Assembly (NCBI GenBank): GCA_036501535.1
Contig: DASYAE010000082.1
Location: 1 to 64,000 of the forward strand
Direction: 5' to 3'
DNA length: 64,000 bases
Origin: DASYAE01 sp036501535
GTDB lineage: Bacteria > Actinomycetota > Actinomycetes > Streptomycetales > Catenulisporaceae
The translations under genes and the position numbers were made by a program. The notes beneath the pieces are model-generated. The model saw only the letters and a list, made by a program, of their open reading frames with translations, did not search any database and had not been told where the DNA came from. This document shows, piece after piece, positions 54,653 to 63,892 of this stretch (position 1 is the stretch's first letter; each line of letters begins with the position of its first letter).

Positions 54653-56301
54653 AGGCGTATGAGGCTCTTGCCGAAGCGTTCGTCCGAGAGGGCGCGAGCG
54701 ACGTCTTCGGGATGATGGGCGACGCGAACATGCACTGGATGAACGCGCTGGCCCAGCGCGGAGTCCGGCTCTACGAGGTGCGCCACGAAGGCTCCGGGCT
54801 CGGCATGGCGGACGGATGGGCGCGGACCGCCGGGCGTCCCGGCGTGGTCACCACGACCAGCGGTCCGGGCGTGTCGCAGCTGGCCACCTCGATGATCGTG
54901 GCGAGCCGGGCGCGCACCCCGCTGGTGGCGTTCTGCGGCGAGACGGCGCTCGGCGACGAGCAGGCGGTGCAGTACCTCGACCAGCGCCGCTTCGCCGCGG
55001 CCGTCGAGTGCGGCTTCGTGCGGCTGGAGAAGCCGGGGCAGGCCTGGGAGGCCGCGCAGCGCGCGTTCTACCTGGCGCGGTCCGAGTCGCGGCCGGTGAT
55101 GCTGAGCGCTCCGATCGACGTCCAGCTGGGCGAGGCGGAGGACGAGGGACCGTATACGCCCTCGGAGAACCTTGTGCGCGCCGCGCACCTGGCTCCGGAC
55201 CCGGGGCAGATCGCAGCAGCCTGCGAGCTGATCAAGTCGAGCAAGCGCGTGGTTCTGATCGTGGGTCGCGGCGCGCGGCACGCGGACGTTGGCGATCTGC
55301 TGCTGGAACTGCATCGGCGCACCGGCGCGCTGCTGGCCACGACGCTGCAGGCGAAGAACTGGCTGTGCGATCGCACCGAGTTCCACGTCGGCCTGTCCGG
55401 GCTCTACGGCGCCAAGCCGGCGATGGGGCTGCTTCAGGAGGCCGACTGCGTGATCGCGGTCGGGGCGAGCCTGAACAAATACACCATCGAGCACGGATAT
55501 CTCTACCCTGAGGCGCGGTACGTCCAGATCGACACGGCGCCGCACCGGGTGCTCGGCAACGGGGCCGTCGCCGACTGCTACATCCAGGCCGACGCGGTCA
55601 GCGGCGTCGCAGCCCTCGTCGAGGCCTTGGAGCGCGACCACGTCCAGCTCGAGGGCTACCACACGCAGGACGTGCTGCGCCGGCTGACCGAGCCGCTGTA
55701 TGAGCCGTCTGATTCCCCCGGCGAGCCGGGGCGGATGGACCCGCGCGAGGCGATCCGGATCCTGGACGAGCAGCTGCCCGGCGAGCTCGGCCTCGTGCTC
55801 GGCAGCGGCCACCAGGTGGACTTCGGCACGATGCTCTTCCAGCGCTCCCGCGCCGTGCTGTCCAACTACGGCATGTTCGGCGCGATCGGCCAGGCCCCGC
55901 TGCTGGCGATCGGCCAGGTGGTGGCGCAGGGCGGCGCGCCCGGCTTCGTGGTCGAGGGCGACGCCAGCTTCCTGATGCACCTGCCGGAGTTCGAGACCGC
56001 GTGCCGGTACCGGCTGCCGCTGCTGGTGGTCGTGATGAACGACGAGGCGCTGGGCGCCGAGTACCACAAGGCCGCCGCGAAGGGCCTGGACCCGCAGCTC
56101 GCGGTGATCCCCAATCCCGAGCTGGGCCGGGTCGCCGAGGCGCTGGGCGGCGGCGGGGCGACCGTGCGCACCGCGCAGGAGCTGGGAGACGCACTCGCGG
56201 AATACGTGAGCGCGCCGCGCCCGACCGTCATCGACGTGCGGATCACCCGCGACGTGGTGAGCGTCCCGTACCGGCGGCTGCTCTACGGGGAGGACGTCTG
56301 A
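54649..56301 (+). CDS. thiamine diphosphate-dependent enzyme (acetolactate synthase/decarboxylase superfamily)
   Basis: 550 residues from a GTG overlapping the LigJ-like stop. The cofactor-activating Glu is in YEVRHEGSG; the central domain shows VVLIVGRGAR; the ThDP/Mg motif is GDASFLMHLPEFETACRY ending in MNDEALGAE. Substrate-side residues do not let me choose between acetolactate-synthase-like and 2-oxo acid decarboxylase activity. In the cluster it would decarboxylate or carboligate a 2-oxo acid. Confidence 0.87.
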   Translation: MKAYEALAEAFVREGASDVFGMMGDANMHWMNALAQRGVRLYEVRHEGSGLGMADGWARTAGRPGVVTTTSGPGVSQLATSMIVASRARTPLVAFCGETALGDEQAVQYLDQRRFAAAVECGFVRLEKPGQAWEAAQRAFYLARSESRPVMLSAPIDVQLGEAEDEGPYTPSENLVRAAHLAPDPGQIAAACELIKSSKRVVLIVGRGARHADVGDLLLELHRRTGALLATTLQAKNWLCDRTEFHVGLSGLYGAKPAMGLLQEADCVIAVGASLNKYTIEHGYLYPEARYVQIDTAPHRVLGNGAVADCYIQADAVSGVAALVEALERDHVQLEGYHTQDVLRRLTEPLYEPSDSPGEPGRMDPREAIRILDEQLPGELGLVLGSGHQVDFGTMLFQRSRAVLSNYGMFGAIGQAPLLAIGQVVAQGGAPGFVVEGDASFLMHLPEFETACRYRLPLLVVVMNDEALGAEYHKAAAKGLDPQLAVIPNPELGRVAEALGGGGATVRTAQELGDALAEYVSAPRPTVIDVRITRDVVSVPYRRLLYGEDV

Positions 56302-57497
56302 TGTCGACGACCACCCAGGGCCGGATTCCGGGCCCGCGACGCCGGCCCGGTGCGCAGACCCGGCGGCCGGCCGAGTGGACGCCCGAGCTGCTGGAGAAGG
56401 TGGCGTGGCGCAAGCGGGCGGCGGCCGAGCCGTTCCGCGGCGTGGCCGCGTCGGAGGGCGTGCGGCCCGGCCTGTTCCCGCTGCGCGGCACCGGCGCGGA
56501 CGTCTCCGGCGCCCGCTCGGCGGCGCTCGACTATCTGGCCGGGCTCACGCCGCCGCAGCTGGCCGAGGGCCGCTTCCCGATCGACGACGTCTCCTGGCGG
56601 CACTGGTCGAACGGCGCGCGGTACTTCCTGCGCCACGGCGTGTGCCTCGAAGAGTTCGACGACCGCGGGCGTGAGCGCGCGCTGGCGATCGTGCGCGCCA
56701 GCCTGAGCGAACCCGGCTACCGGCAGCTCGCCGACGTCATGCGGCTGAACCTGACGATCGGCGAGCTGCGCGGCGAGGAGCGCCTGCTCAACGAGTGGCT
56801 GTACTGGTTCAGCGTGTACGGCGAGCCGGGCTCGCCGGTCTGGGGCTGGCAGCTCGACGGCCACCACGCCAACGTGAACTGCGTCTTCGCCGGCGACCAG
56901 ATGGTGTTGACGCCGAGTTTCCTGGGCGCCGAGCCGGTGGTCGCCGAATCCGGGAAATACGCCGGCACCGCCGTCTTCCGAGCCGAGGAAGCCATCGGCC
57001 AGCGGCTGTTCGACAGCTTCGACGAGGACCAGCGCCGGCTGGCGGTGATCGCCCGGGAGCTGCCGCTCGCTCCGTACGCCGGGGCGTTCACGGACAACCT
57101 CGACCTCGACTACGCCGGGATACCGCTGCGAGCACTCACCGCGAACCAGCGTGCGGTCCTGCACGACCTGATCGGGCTTTACATCGAGCGCGCGCCTGAC
57201 GTACACGCCCGCGTGCGGTGGGACGAGGTGCGCGCGCACGAGGGCGAGACGTACTTCGCCTGGGCCGGGGACGGCGGGCCCGAATCGGTCTTCTACTACC
57301 GCGTGCACAGCCCCGTCGTGCTGATCGAGTTCGAGCACATGAGGGGCGTGATGTTCGACAACGACGTCCCGCTGCGGCACCACGTGCACACCATCGTGCG
57401 CACTCCCAACGGCAACGACTACGGCGCGGACCTGCTGCGGCAGCACCACGAGCGCCATCACCGGCGGCCGGCGGCGCGCGGTCCGGAGCAGCAGTGA
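56301..57497 (+). CDS. DUF3500 domain protein
   Basis: 398 residues; the ATG overlaps the preceding TGA by one base. An Arg/Pro-rich start leads into the DUF3500 pattern: WGWQLDGHHANVNCVFAGDQ, TPSFLGAEPV, YAGIPLRAL, ETYFAWAGDGG and the C-terminal FEHMRGVMFDNDVPLRHHVH. Several conserved His (DGHH, RHHVH) suggest a metal site. Biochemical function is unknown to me; the fixed position in a catabolic operon suggests an enzyme of the same pathway. Confidence 0.8.
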   Translation: MSTTTQGRIPGPRRRPGAQTRRPAEWTPELLEKVAWRKRAAAEPFRGVAASEGVRPGLFPLRGTGADVSGARSAALDYLAGLTPPQLAEGRFPIDDVSWRHWSNGARYFLRHGVCLEEFDDRGRERALAIVRASLSEPGYRQLADVMRLNLTIGELRGEERLLNEWLYWFSVYGEPGSPVWGWQLDGHHANVNCVFAGDQMVLTPSFLGAEPVVAESGKYAGTAVFRAEEAIGQRLFDSFDEDQRRLAVIARELPLAPYAGAFTDNLDLDYAGIPLRALTANQRAVLHDLIGLYIERAPDVHARVRWDEVRAHEGETYFAWAGDGGPESVFYYRVHSPVVLIEFEHMRGVMFDNDVPLRHHVHTIVRTPNGNDYGADLLRQHHERHHRRPAARGPEQQ

Positions 57498-57546
57498 CCG
57501 AGGCGGCTGTGATCGAGGCAGCAGTGATCAAGGCAAGGAGTTCGAC

Positions 57547-58425
57547 GTGAAAGTGGTACTGGGACGCGACGACCTCGCGCAGGCCGCGCTGGGCGCCGCC
57601 CGGCAGGCCGGGGCGCCGGCCGAGCGGCTCGACGTCAGTCCGGTCTACAAGGCGGCGAAGGGCTTCGTGAACGAGTCCTCGCCGGACGTGTGCGAGATCC
57701 CGATCGTGACGCTGCTGCAGGCGACCGCCTACGGAAAGCCGGTGGTGCTGCTGCCGCTCACCGCGCACGGCCGCTACCAGCACCAGACGCTTGTGAGTCT
57801 CAGCGGTCTGACCACGGCCGACCTGGCCGGAAGGCGGATCGGGGTGCGCTCGTGGGGCCAGACCACGGGGGTGTGGCTGCGCGGGTTCCTCACCGAGCAG
57901 TACGGCATCGACCTGCGCGCGTCCGAATGGTTCGCCTACGAGGACGGACACATATACGAGCACCGCGACCCCGAATGGGTGCACCGGCCGGCGCAGGGCG
58001 CCAAGCTCGCGGCGGACTTCCTGGAGGGGCGGCTCGACCTGGGCATCCTCGGCAACGAGCTGCCCAAGGACGAGCGCATCCGCCCCGTCATCGCGGACGC
58101 GCAGCAGGCGGCCGAGACGTGGTCGCGCGAGAAGGGCTTCATCCCGATCAACCACGTCATCGGCGTGAACGAGCAGACCGCGCGCGAGCACAGCGCGGCG
58201 ATCCTCGCCGCGTATGACGCGATGCGCGCGGTTACCGAGGCCGCCGCCGAACCCGGGCCGATCACCAGGCACCCGGTCGGCTTCGCGGCGCTGCGCGGCC
58301 CGTTCACCCAGGCGGCGGCATACGCGGTGGAGCAGGAAGTACTGCCCAAGCCGGTGGAATTCGATGAGCTGATCGAACGATCGTGCGCGGCGTTGGGCGT
58401 GCCGGCGTCCCGGCTGGGGGGCTGA
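57547..58425 (+). CDS. PBP2-fold protein, dihydroxyphthalate-decarboxylase/ABC-binding-like (copy 1)
   Basis: 292 residues from a GTG behind AAGGAG. CEIPIVTLLQATAYGKPVVLLPL and GRRIGVRSWGQTTGVWLRGFL follow the type 2 periplasmic-binding fold of the 4,5-dihydroxyphthalate decarboxylase group. There is no signal peptide or lipobox, so it is cytoplasmic and more likely enzymatic than a transport receptor. It is followed three bases later by a paralogue. Confidence 0.65.
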   Translation: MKVVLGRDDLAQAALGAARQAGAPAERLDVSPVYKAAKGFVNESSPDVCEIPIVTLLQATAYGKPVVLLPLTAHGRYQHQTLVSLSGLTTADLAGRRIGVRSWGQTTGVWLRGFLTEQYGIDLRASEWFAYEDGHIYEHRDPEWVHRPAQGAKLAADFLEGRLDLGILGNELPKDERIRPVIADAQQAAETWSREKGFIPINHVIGVNEQTAREHSAAILAAYDAMRAVTEAAAEPGPITRHPVGFAALRGPFTQAAAYAVEQEVLPKPVEFDELIERSCAALGVPASRLGG

Positions 58426-58428
58426 ACG

Positions 58429-59424
58429 ATGGACACGAAGCTCACCGTGGTGCTCGGGGACTACCCCCACACGAGGGCGCTCAACGAGGGCCGGGTCCAG
58501 GTGCCGGGCTACCAGCTCGACCCCGTCTCGGTCACTCCGATCATCAGCGCCTATCGCCGGATGATCCGGGACCTGGAGTTCGACGTCTGCGAGCTGGCCC
58601 CGGTCTCGTACCTGATGGCCCGCCAGGCCGGCGTCGCCCTCACGGCGATCCCGGTGTTCCTCAACCGGCGCTTCCACCACGGCGACCTGCAGTGCGCCGC
58701 CCGCTCCGGCATCAAGGTCCCGCGGGACCTCGAGGGGCGGCGGGTCGGTGCGCGCGCATACACGGTGACCACCGCCGTTTGGGCGCGCGGCATCCTCCAA
58801 GAGGAGTACGGCGTCGATCCCCAGACGGTCACCTGGGTGGTCGATGACGAAGACCACGTCGAAGGCCGCACCCCGGCGAACGTCGAGCGCGCGCCGGAAG
58901 GCGTCTCGCTCGGCCAACTGCTGCGCGAAGGACGGATCGACGCGGCGTTGACCGGGAACGCCGGCACCGGCCGAGCCGGCGCTCCCCGGGCCGACTGGGC
59001 AGCGTCCGCACTCGCTGACAAGGCGTCAGAGCAGGCCGATGGCCAGCCCTATCCGCTCTTCGCCGAAGCCGAGGCGCTGAGCACGGACTGGTTCACGCGC
59101 ACCGGGATCTACCCGGTGCACTCACTGATCGTGCTGCGCAGCGAGCTGGCCGAGCGGGACCCGGACCTGGCGGCCAAGTTCTACACCGCCTTCGCCGAGA
59201 GCAAGCGCGAGTACCTGGTCGGCGATCCGCGCTGGGACGCGCAGCCGAGGTTCGCCCGGCAGGCGCGCCAAGTCCACGGCGACCCGGTGCCGTACGGCAC
59301 GGAAGCCAACGATCCGAGCGTGCGCGCCCTCGCCCGCTACGCCCACGACCAGGGCCTGGCCGATCCCGGCGAGTTCGACGGCCCGAGATCGCTGTTCGCG
59401 CAGGGCGACTACCCGACGGCGTGA
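58429..59424 (+). CDS. 4,5-dihydroxyphthalate decarboxylase family protein (copy 2)
   Basis: 331 residues. LTVVLGDYPHTRALNEGRVQ, FDVCELAPVSYLMARQAGVA, FLNRRFHHGDLQCAARSGI and GRRVGARAYTVTTAVWARGIL are the conserved blocks of this family; C-terminal TRTGIYPVHSLIVLRSEL completes it. Family members decarboxylate 4,5-dihydroxyphthalate to protocatechuate, though many annotated relatives are untested. It lacks a signal peptide. It probably pairs with copy 1 as a heteromer or as successive steps. Confidence 0.75.
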   Translation: MDTKLTVVLGDYPHTRALNEGRVQVPGYQLDPVSVTPIISAYRRMIRDLEFDVCELAPVSYLMARQAGVALTAIPVFLNRRFHHGDLQCAARSGIKVPRDLEGRRVGARAYTVTTAVWARGILQEEYGVDPQTVTWVVDDEDHVEGRTPANVERAPEGVSLGQLLREGRIDAALTGNAGTGRAGAPRADWAASALADKASEQADGQPYPLFAEAEALSTDWFTRTGIYPVHSLIVLRSELAERDPDLAAKFYTAFAESKREYLVGDPRWDAQPRFARQARQVHGDPVPYGTEANDPSVRALARYAHDQGLADPGEFDGPRSLFAQGDYPTA

Positions 59425-59476
59425 GCCGCCGCGAACCACGCACAGACGAGAGAGCCGAGAGCAAGGGAGCCGCATC

Positions 59477-60349
59477 GTGGATGTGGTCGACGCACACTGC
59501 CACGTCATCTCGCCGGACCTGACGGCGTATCCGCGCGCGCCGCTGGGCGGCAAGCAGTCGGACTGGGCGACGACGCGCCCGGTCACCGCCGAGCAGCTGG
59601 CGCAGCGCATGGACGAGGTCGGCATCGGCCGGGCCGTGCTGGTCCAGGCCACCACGGCCTACGGCTACGACAACTCCTACGTGCTCGACAGCGCGCGGGC
59701 CTCGGGCGGCCGCTTCGTCGCGGTCGGCACCTTCAACCCGCTGGAGGCCGGCGCGGCCGCGCGGCTCGCGGCGGCCGTCGGGACCGGCGGCGCGCAACAG
59801 GCGGGCGGCCTGGCCGGGGTGCGGCTGTTCACCAGCGGCAGCACCCTGCCGACCCAGGGGGAGTGGTTCGCCGCCCCGGAGACCTTCGAGTTCTGGCAGG
59901 CGGCGGCCGACCTGGACGTCACGGTCTGCATGCAGATGCGCCTCGGGTCCGCGACCAAGCAGCTCGAGTCCGTGCTCGAACGCTACCCGAGCGTACGGGT
60001 GCTGCTCGATCACTGCGGCTATCCGGACATCGCCGCCTCGCCCGCGGACGCCGGCCGCGAGGTGGCCTCGCTCGGCCGCCATCCGGGCCTGTACCTGAAG
60101 CTGACGCACCGGAACCTGGAGCGGCTGAGCGACGCCGGCGACCGCGCCGCGGACTTCCTCGACCCGGTGCTCGAGGCCTTCGGCGCCGCGCGGATCGCCT
60201 GGGGCTCGAACTGCCCGGCCGCCGCACAGCCGCTGCCGGACCTGCTCGGCCTGGCCCGCGACGTGCTCGGCGCGCTGCCGGAACATCAGATCGCCGACAT
60301 CCTCGCCGGAACGGCACGCCGCCTTTACCCGGGGCTCGACAATCAGTGA
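59477..60349 (+). CDS. TIM-barrel amidohydrolase, 2-pyrone-4,6-dicarboxylate lactonase (LigI)-like
   Basis: 290 residues from a GTG with AAGGGAG upstream. DAHCHVISPDL supplies the first His pair, VLLDHCGYPD the later metal or substrate His, and RIAWGSNCPAA the final Asp/Asn region, as in amidohydrolase_2 proteins related to LigI. Some canonical residues differ, so the lactonase substrate is inferred from context with the LigJ-like gene. Confidence 0.72.
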   Translation: MDVVDAHCHVISPDLTAYPRAPLGGKQSDWATTRPVTAEQLAQRMDEVGIGRAVLVQATTAYGYDNSYVLDSARASGGRFVAVGTFNPLEAGAAARLAAAVGTGGAQQAGGLAGVRLFTSGSTLPTQGEWFAAPETFEFWQAAADLDVTVCMQMRLGSATKQLESVLERYPSVRVLLDHCGYPDIAASPADAGREVASLGRHPGLYLKLTHRNLERLSDAGDRAADFLDPVLEAFGAARIAWGSNCPAAAQPLPDLLGLARDVLGALPEHQIADILAGTARRLYPGLDNQ

Positions 60350-60383
60350 TCGACACACTCCCACGACACGAACGGCGATCACG

Positions 60384-61076
60384 GTGGAAACCGACAACTT
60401 CGCGCCGCTGACCGAGGCCGGCGCCTCGCCGACCCGGCACAACCAGGCCTACGAGGGGCTGCGCTCGCTGCTGCTCTCCGGCAGCCTCGCGCCGGGCACC
60501 CGGCTGACCGAGGCGGACCTGACCACGATGTTCAACGTCTCGCGCAGCACCATGCGGGCCGTGCTGGTCCGCCTGGCCCAGGAGGGGTACGTCACCAGCG
60601 AGGTCAACCGCGGCGTGCGCACCCGCGACTTCTCGGTCGACGAGGCCCGCGACATCCTCGAGGCCCGGGAGGTCCTGGAGGCCGCGCTGGCCGGCAAGGC
60701 CGCCGAGCGCGCCACCGAGGACGAGGTCAGGGCCCTGCAGGGGACGCTGGACGAGATGGCGGACTGCCTGGCCCGCGGCGACCAGGCCGCCTACTCCCAG
60801 GGCAACCGCCGCTTCCACCAGCAGGTCAAGGAGGCCGCGCACCAGCACACCCTGGCCCGCGCGTTCGACACCCTGCTCTATCCCCTGGTGATGCGCCAGT
60901 ACCGGGACCTGTCCGCGCACCACCCGCGCGCCGGCTCGCTCGAGGAGCACCAGGCGATCCTGCTGGCGGTCATCACCCGCAACCCCGAGGCGGCCACCGC
61001 CGCGATGCGCCACCACGTGGCCTCCGCGCGCCGCGCGCTGGTCCTGCGCCAGCAGGACCAGCAGCCCGGCAGCTGA
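60384..61076 (+). CDS. GntR family regulator (FadR/FCD type)
   Basis: 230 residues from a GTG. The winged helix reads YEGLRSLLLSGSLAPGTRLTE, then LTTMFNVSRSTMRAVLVRLA; the FCD effector domain is ILEAREVLEAALAGKAAERA with metal-type His in RRFHQQV and HHHVASARR-like C-terminus. It sits within the cluster it presumably controls and could bind the palindrome at 51023-51043. Confidence 0.9.
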   Translation: METDNFAPLTEAGASPTRHNQAYEGLRSLLLSGSLAPGTRLTEADLTTMFNVSRSTMRAVLVRLAQEGYVTSEVNRGVRTRDFSVDEARDILEAREVLEAALAGKAAERATEDEVRALQGTLDEMADCLARGDQAAYSQGNRRFHQQVKEAAHQHTLARAFDTLLYPLVMRQYRDLSAHHPRAGSLEEHQAILLAVITRNPEAATAAMRHHVASARRALVLRQQDQQPGS

Positions 61077-61145
61077 GGCGGCGTCCGTTTCGCGCGCGAC
61101 GGCCGCGCAGCCGCCGTACCACCGCAGAATCCGGCAAGGAGCACC

Positions 61146-62750
61146 ATGGAACACCCGGCAGCAGTACCCATCGAGTCAGGCCTCGTCGAAGGACTGCCCG
61201 GACGGGACCGCTCGGTCACCGTCTACCGCGGCATCCCGTACGCCGCCGCGCCCGTGGGCCCGCTGCGCTGGCGCCCGCCGCAGCCGCCGCTCCCGTGGGA
61301 GGGGGTGCGCAGGGCCCACCGCTTCGGCCCGATGTGCCCGCAGGCCCCGAACCCCGAGATCGCCGGGACGGACCTGCCGATGCACGAGGACTGCCTGCGG
61401 CTGAACGCGTGGAGCGGGGCGCGCGAGGCGGGGGAGCGGCGCCCGGTGCTGGTGTGGATCTACGGCGGCGGCTTCCGGGCCGGCAGCGGGTCGAGCGCGC
61501 GCTACGACGGGGAGAACCTGGCCCGCAGCGGCCTGGTCGTGGTGACCTTCGACTACCGGCTCGGCGCGCTCGGCTTCCTGGCCACCCCCGAGCTGAGCGC
61601 CGAGGACGACCGACAGGTCTCCGGCAACTACGGCCTGCTCGACTGCATCGCAGCGCTGCAATGGGTACAGCGCAACATCGCCGGCTTCGGCGGCGACCCG
61701 GACCGGGTGACCATCGCCGGGCAGTCCGCCGGGGCCGGGGCGTGCAACTTCCTGGCCATGTCCCCACTGGCCCGCGGCCTTTTCCAACGCGTGATCGCGC
61801 AGAGCCACGCCCGCTACAGCCGTGATCCCGAGCTGCGCTACCTGTCCACCTCGTACCGGACGCTGCCCGAGGCCGAGGCCGCCGGAGCCCGCTTCGCCGA
61901 GCAGCGCGGCGCGCGCACGACGCAACTGCTGCGCGCGCTGCCCTGGCACAAGCTGATCTCCGGGGACGACGCGGGCGACACCGCGGTGGAGACCGGCAGC
62001 ACGGCCAAGCCGCCGCTGTTCCGCCCGGTGGTCGACGGCTGGGCCGTCCCGGCCGGATACGAGCAGACCTATGCCAAGGGCCTGCAGAACGAGGTCTGCT
62101 ACCTCGCCGGCAACAACCTCGACGAGAGCGGCGCGGTGCCCGAGGAGAGCTTCGCGAGCATCCGGGCCGACCGCAGGCACACGCGGCCGGGCATGCCCCC
62201 GACGCACGTGACCGTGTACGACTTCCGGGCCGCGGCCGAGCGCAAGTTCGGCCCGATGGCCGAGGAGTTCCTGCGGCTCTACCCGGCCGCCGCCGACGAC
62301 GAGGCGGCCCGGGCGAGCAACGACGCGATCCGCGACAACGCCCGGATATCCACCTGGCTGTGGGCGCAGGACTGGTCGAAGCACTGCGACCGGTCTCTGT
62401 ACACGTACTTCTGGACGCACCGGGCGCCCGGACGCGGATCGGCGCCGCGCCGCGCCGCGCACAGCTCGGAGATCGACTTCGTCTTCGGCAACCACGACCC
62501 GCTCCAGGCCGCGTGGAGCGAGCGGGACCGGCAGGTCGCCGAGACCATGGCCGGCTACTGGGCCAACTTCGCCGCCACCGGCGACCCCAACGGCCCCGGC
62601 CTGCCGGCCTGGCCGCGCTACACCGCCGAGGCGGGCGCGGTCATGGAGCTCGGCGGGGGCCTCAGCGGCGCGTTCCAGCCGATCCCGGTGGCCGAGGCCC
62701 CGCGGATCGACTTCTGGAAACGCTTCTTCGACACCCAATCAGCCTGGTGA
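61146..62750 (+). CDS. type B carboxylesterase
   Basis: 534 residues behind AAGGAG. GIPYAAAPVGPLRWRPPQPP, EDCLRLNAW, the oxyanion GGGF, the nucleophile elbow GQSAGAG (about residue 194) and the catalytic His region AHSSEIDFVFGN are complete. No signal peptide, so it hydrolyses imported esters in the cytoplasm. In this cluster it may open the pathway by freeing an aromatic acid from an ester such as a monoalkyl phthalate; that substrate is inference. Confidence 0.92.
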   Translation: MEHPAAVPIESGLVEGLPGRDRSVTVYRGIPYAAAPVGPLRWRPPQPPLPWEGVRRAHRFGPMCPQAPNPEIAGTDLPMHEDCLRLNAWSGAREAGERRPVLVWIYGGGFRAGSGSSARYDGENLARSGLVVVTFDYRLGALGFLATPELSAEDDRQVSGNYGLLDCIAALQWVQRNIAGFGGDPDRVTIAGQSAGAGACNFLAMSPLARGLFQRVIAQSHARYSRDPELRYLSTSYRTLPEAEAAGARFAEQRGARTTQLLRALPWHKLISGDDAGDTAVETGSTAKPPLFRPVVDGWAVPAGYEQTYAKGLQNEVCYLAGNNLDESGAVPEESFASIRADRRHTRPGMPPTHVTVYDFRAAAERKFGPMAEEFLRLYPAAADDEAARASNDAIRDNARISTWLWAQDWSKHCDRSLYTYFWTHRAPGRGSAPRRAAHSSEIDFVFGNHDPLQAAWSERDRQVAETMAGYWANFAATGDPNGPGLPAWPRYTAEAGAVMELGGGLSGAFQPIPVAEAPRIDFWKRFFDTQSAW

Positions 62751-62767
62751 CTCAAAGGAGAGCACAA

Positions 62768-63853
62768 GTGCCGACGCCAACGAACAGGAACCCGCAGGAT
62801 GCGGGCCACGGCTTCATACAAATCCGCCGCGCACGCCGGGCGCTCGCGCTGGCCGGCGCCGCCGCCCTCGGCGCCGGCGCGCTGACCGCATGCAGCTCTG
62901 CCGCCTCGACCACGTCCTCCGCCTCGGGCGGAACCACGTCGATCAGCGTCGGCGTCGGGGGCAACATCTTCGACCTGCCCGAGCGGATCGCCGAGTCCCA
63001 GGGCTTCTTCACCAAGCAGGGCCTCAAGGTCACCTTCGTGACCCTGACCTCGGCCACCGGCACCGCGGCGCTGCAGTCCGGCTCGGTGCAGTTCCTCAAC
63101 GACAGCCCGAACGACTATCTGACCGCGCTGTCCAAGAGCATCCCGGAGACCGCCATCGCGGTGGAGGCCTCCGGCAACCCGCTCGGCCTGATCGTCAACA
63201 AGGACTTCGCCTCGCAGCACTCGCTGACCTCGAAGACCTCGGCCGCGAAGGTAGCCTCGGCGCTGGCCGGCTCGACCGCCGGGTACAGCTCGCCGAACAC
63301 CAAGGCCGAGGCCGGGATCTACCTGAAGGCCTACGGGATCGACGCGTCCAAGATCAACTGGGTCTCGCTGCCGAGCCCGACCGCGGACAAGGCCGCGCTG
63401 GTCTCGCACCAGATCGACTGGTTCCTGACCTCCGAGCCGACCCCGCTGGAGATCCAGGACTCCGGCGACGGCGTCGTGGTCGCCGACAACCTGAGCGTGC
63501 CGGCCTGGGGTGCGGCGAAGGCCGGATACGGGATCTTCGAGGTCGCGCAGCCGAGCTACCTGAAGGGGAATCCCACGGTGGCCAAGGAGTTCGCCACCGC
63601 GATCCAGCAGGCGACGCAGTACATCCACGACCACCTGACCGGCACGGCCGTGCTCAGCGCGGCCCAGCAGATCCTGCCCGGCGTGCCGACCTCGGTGATC
63701 CAGGCCAGCCTCGCGCAGGTCGCCTGGCCGACGGACAGCTCGATGAGCGCGGCAGACTGGACCACCACGGTCAGCTTCGTGCGCTCGCTCGGCACCGTGT
63801 CGGGCTCCACGTCGGTCTCCCCGGCCGACTGGACCAACGAATACCTGCCCTGA
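62768..63853 (+). CDS. ABC transporter substrate-binding lipoprotein (NMT1/SsuA-like)
   Basis: 361 residues from a GTG behind AAAGGAGAG. A basic N-region, hydrophobic ALALAGAAALGAGALTAC and lipobox LTAC mark a lipoprotein. The mature part (ISVGVGGNIFDLPERIAESQGFF, then LQSGSVQFLNDSPNDYLTAL) is the NMT1/THI5-like fold of aliphatic sulfonate, nitrate and aromatic acid receptors. It delivers substrate to the permease starting 40 bp downstream. Confidence 0.9.
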   Translation: MPTPTNRNPQDAGHGFIQIRRARRALALAGAAALGAGALTACSSAASTTSSASGGTTSISVGVGGNIFDLPERIAESQGFFTKQGLKVTFVTLTSATGTAALQSGSVQFLNDSPNDYLTALSKSIPETAIAVEASGNPLGLIVNKDFASQHSLTSKTSAAKVASALAGSTAGYSSPNTKAEAGIYLKAYGIDASKINWVSLPSPTADKAALVSHQIDWFLTSEPTPLEIQDSGDGVVVADNLSVPAWGAAKAGYGIFEVAQPSYLKGNPTVAKEFATAIQQATQYIHDHLTGTAVLSAAQQILPGVPTSVIQASLAQVAWPTDSSMSAADWTTTVSFVRSLGTVSGSTSVSPADWTNEYLP

Positions 63854-63892
63854 TACGGACCGGCGACACGAGCGGACAGAAGGGATCCGGTC

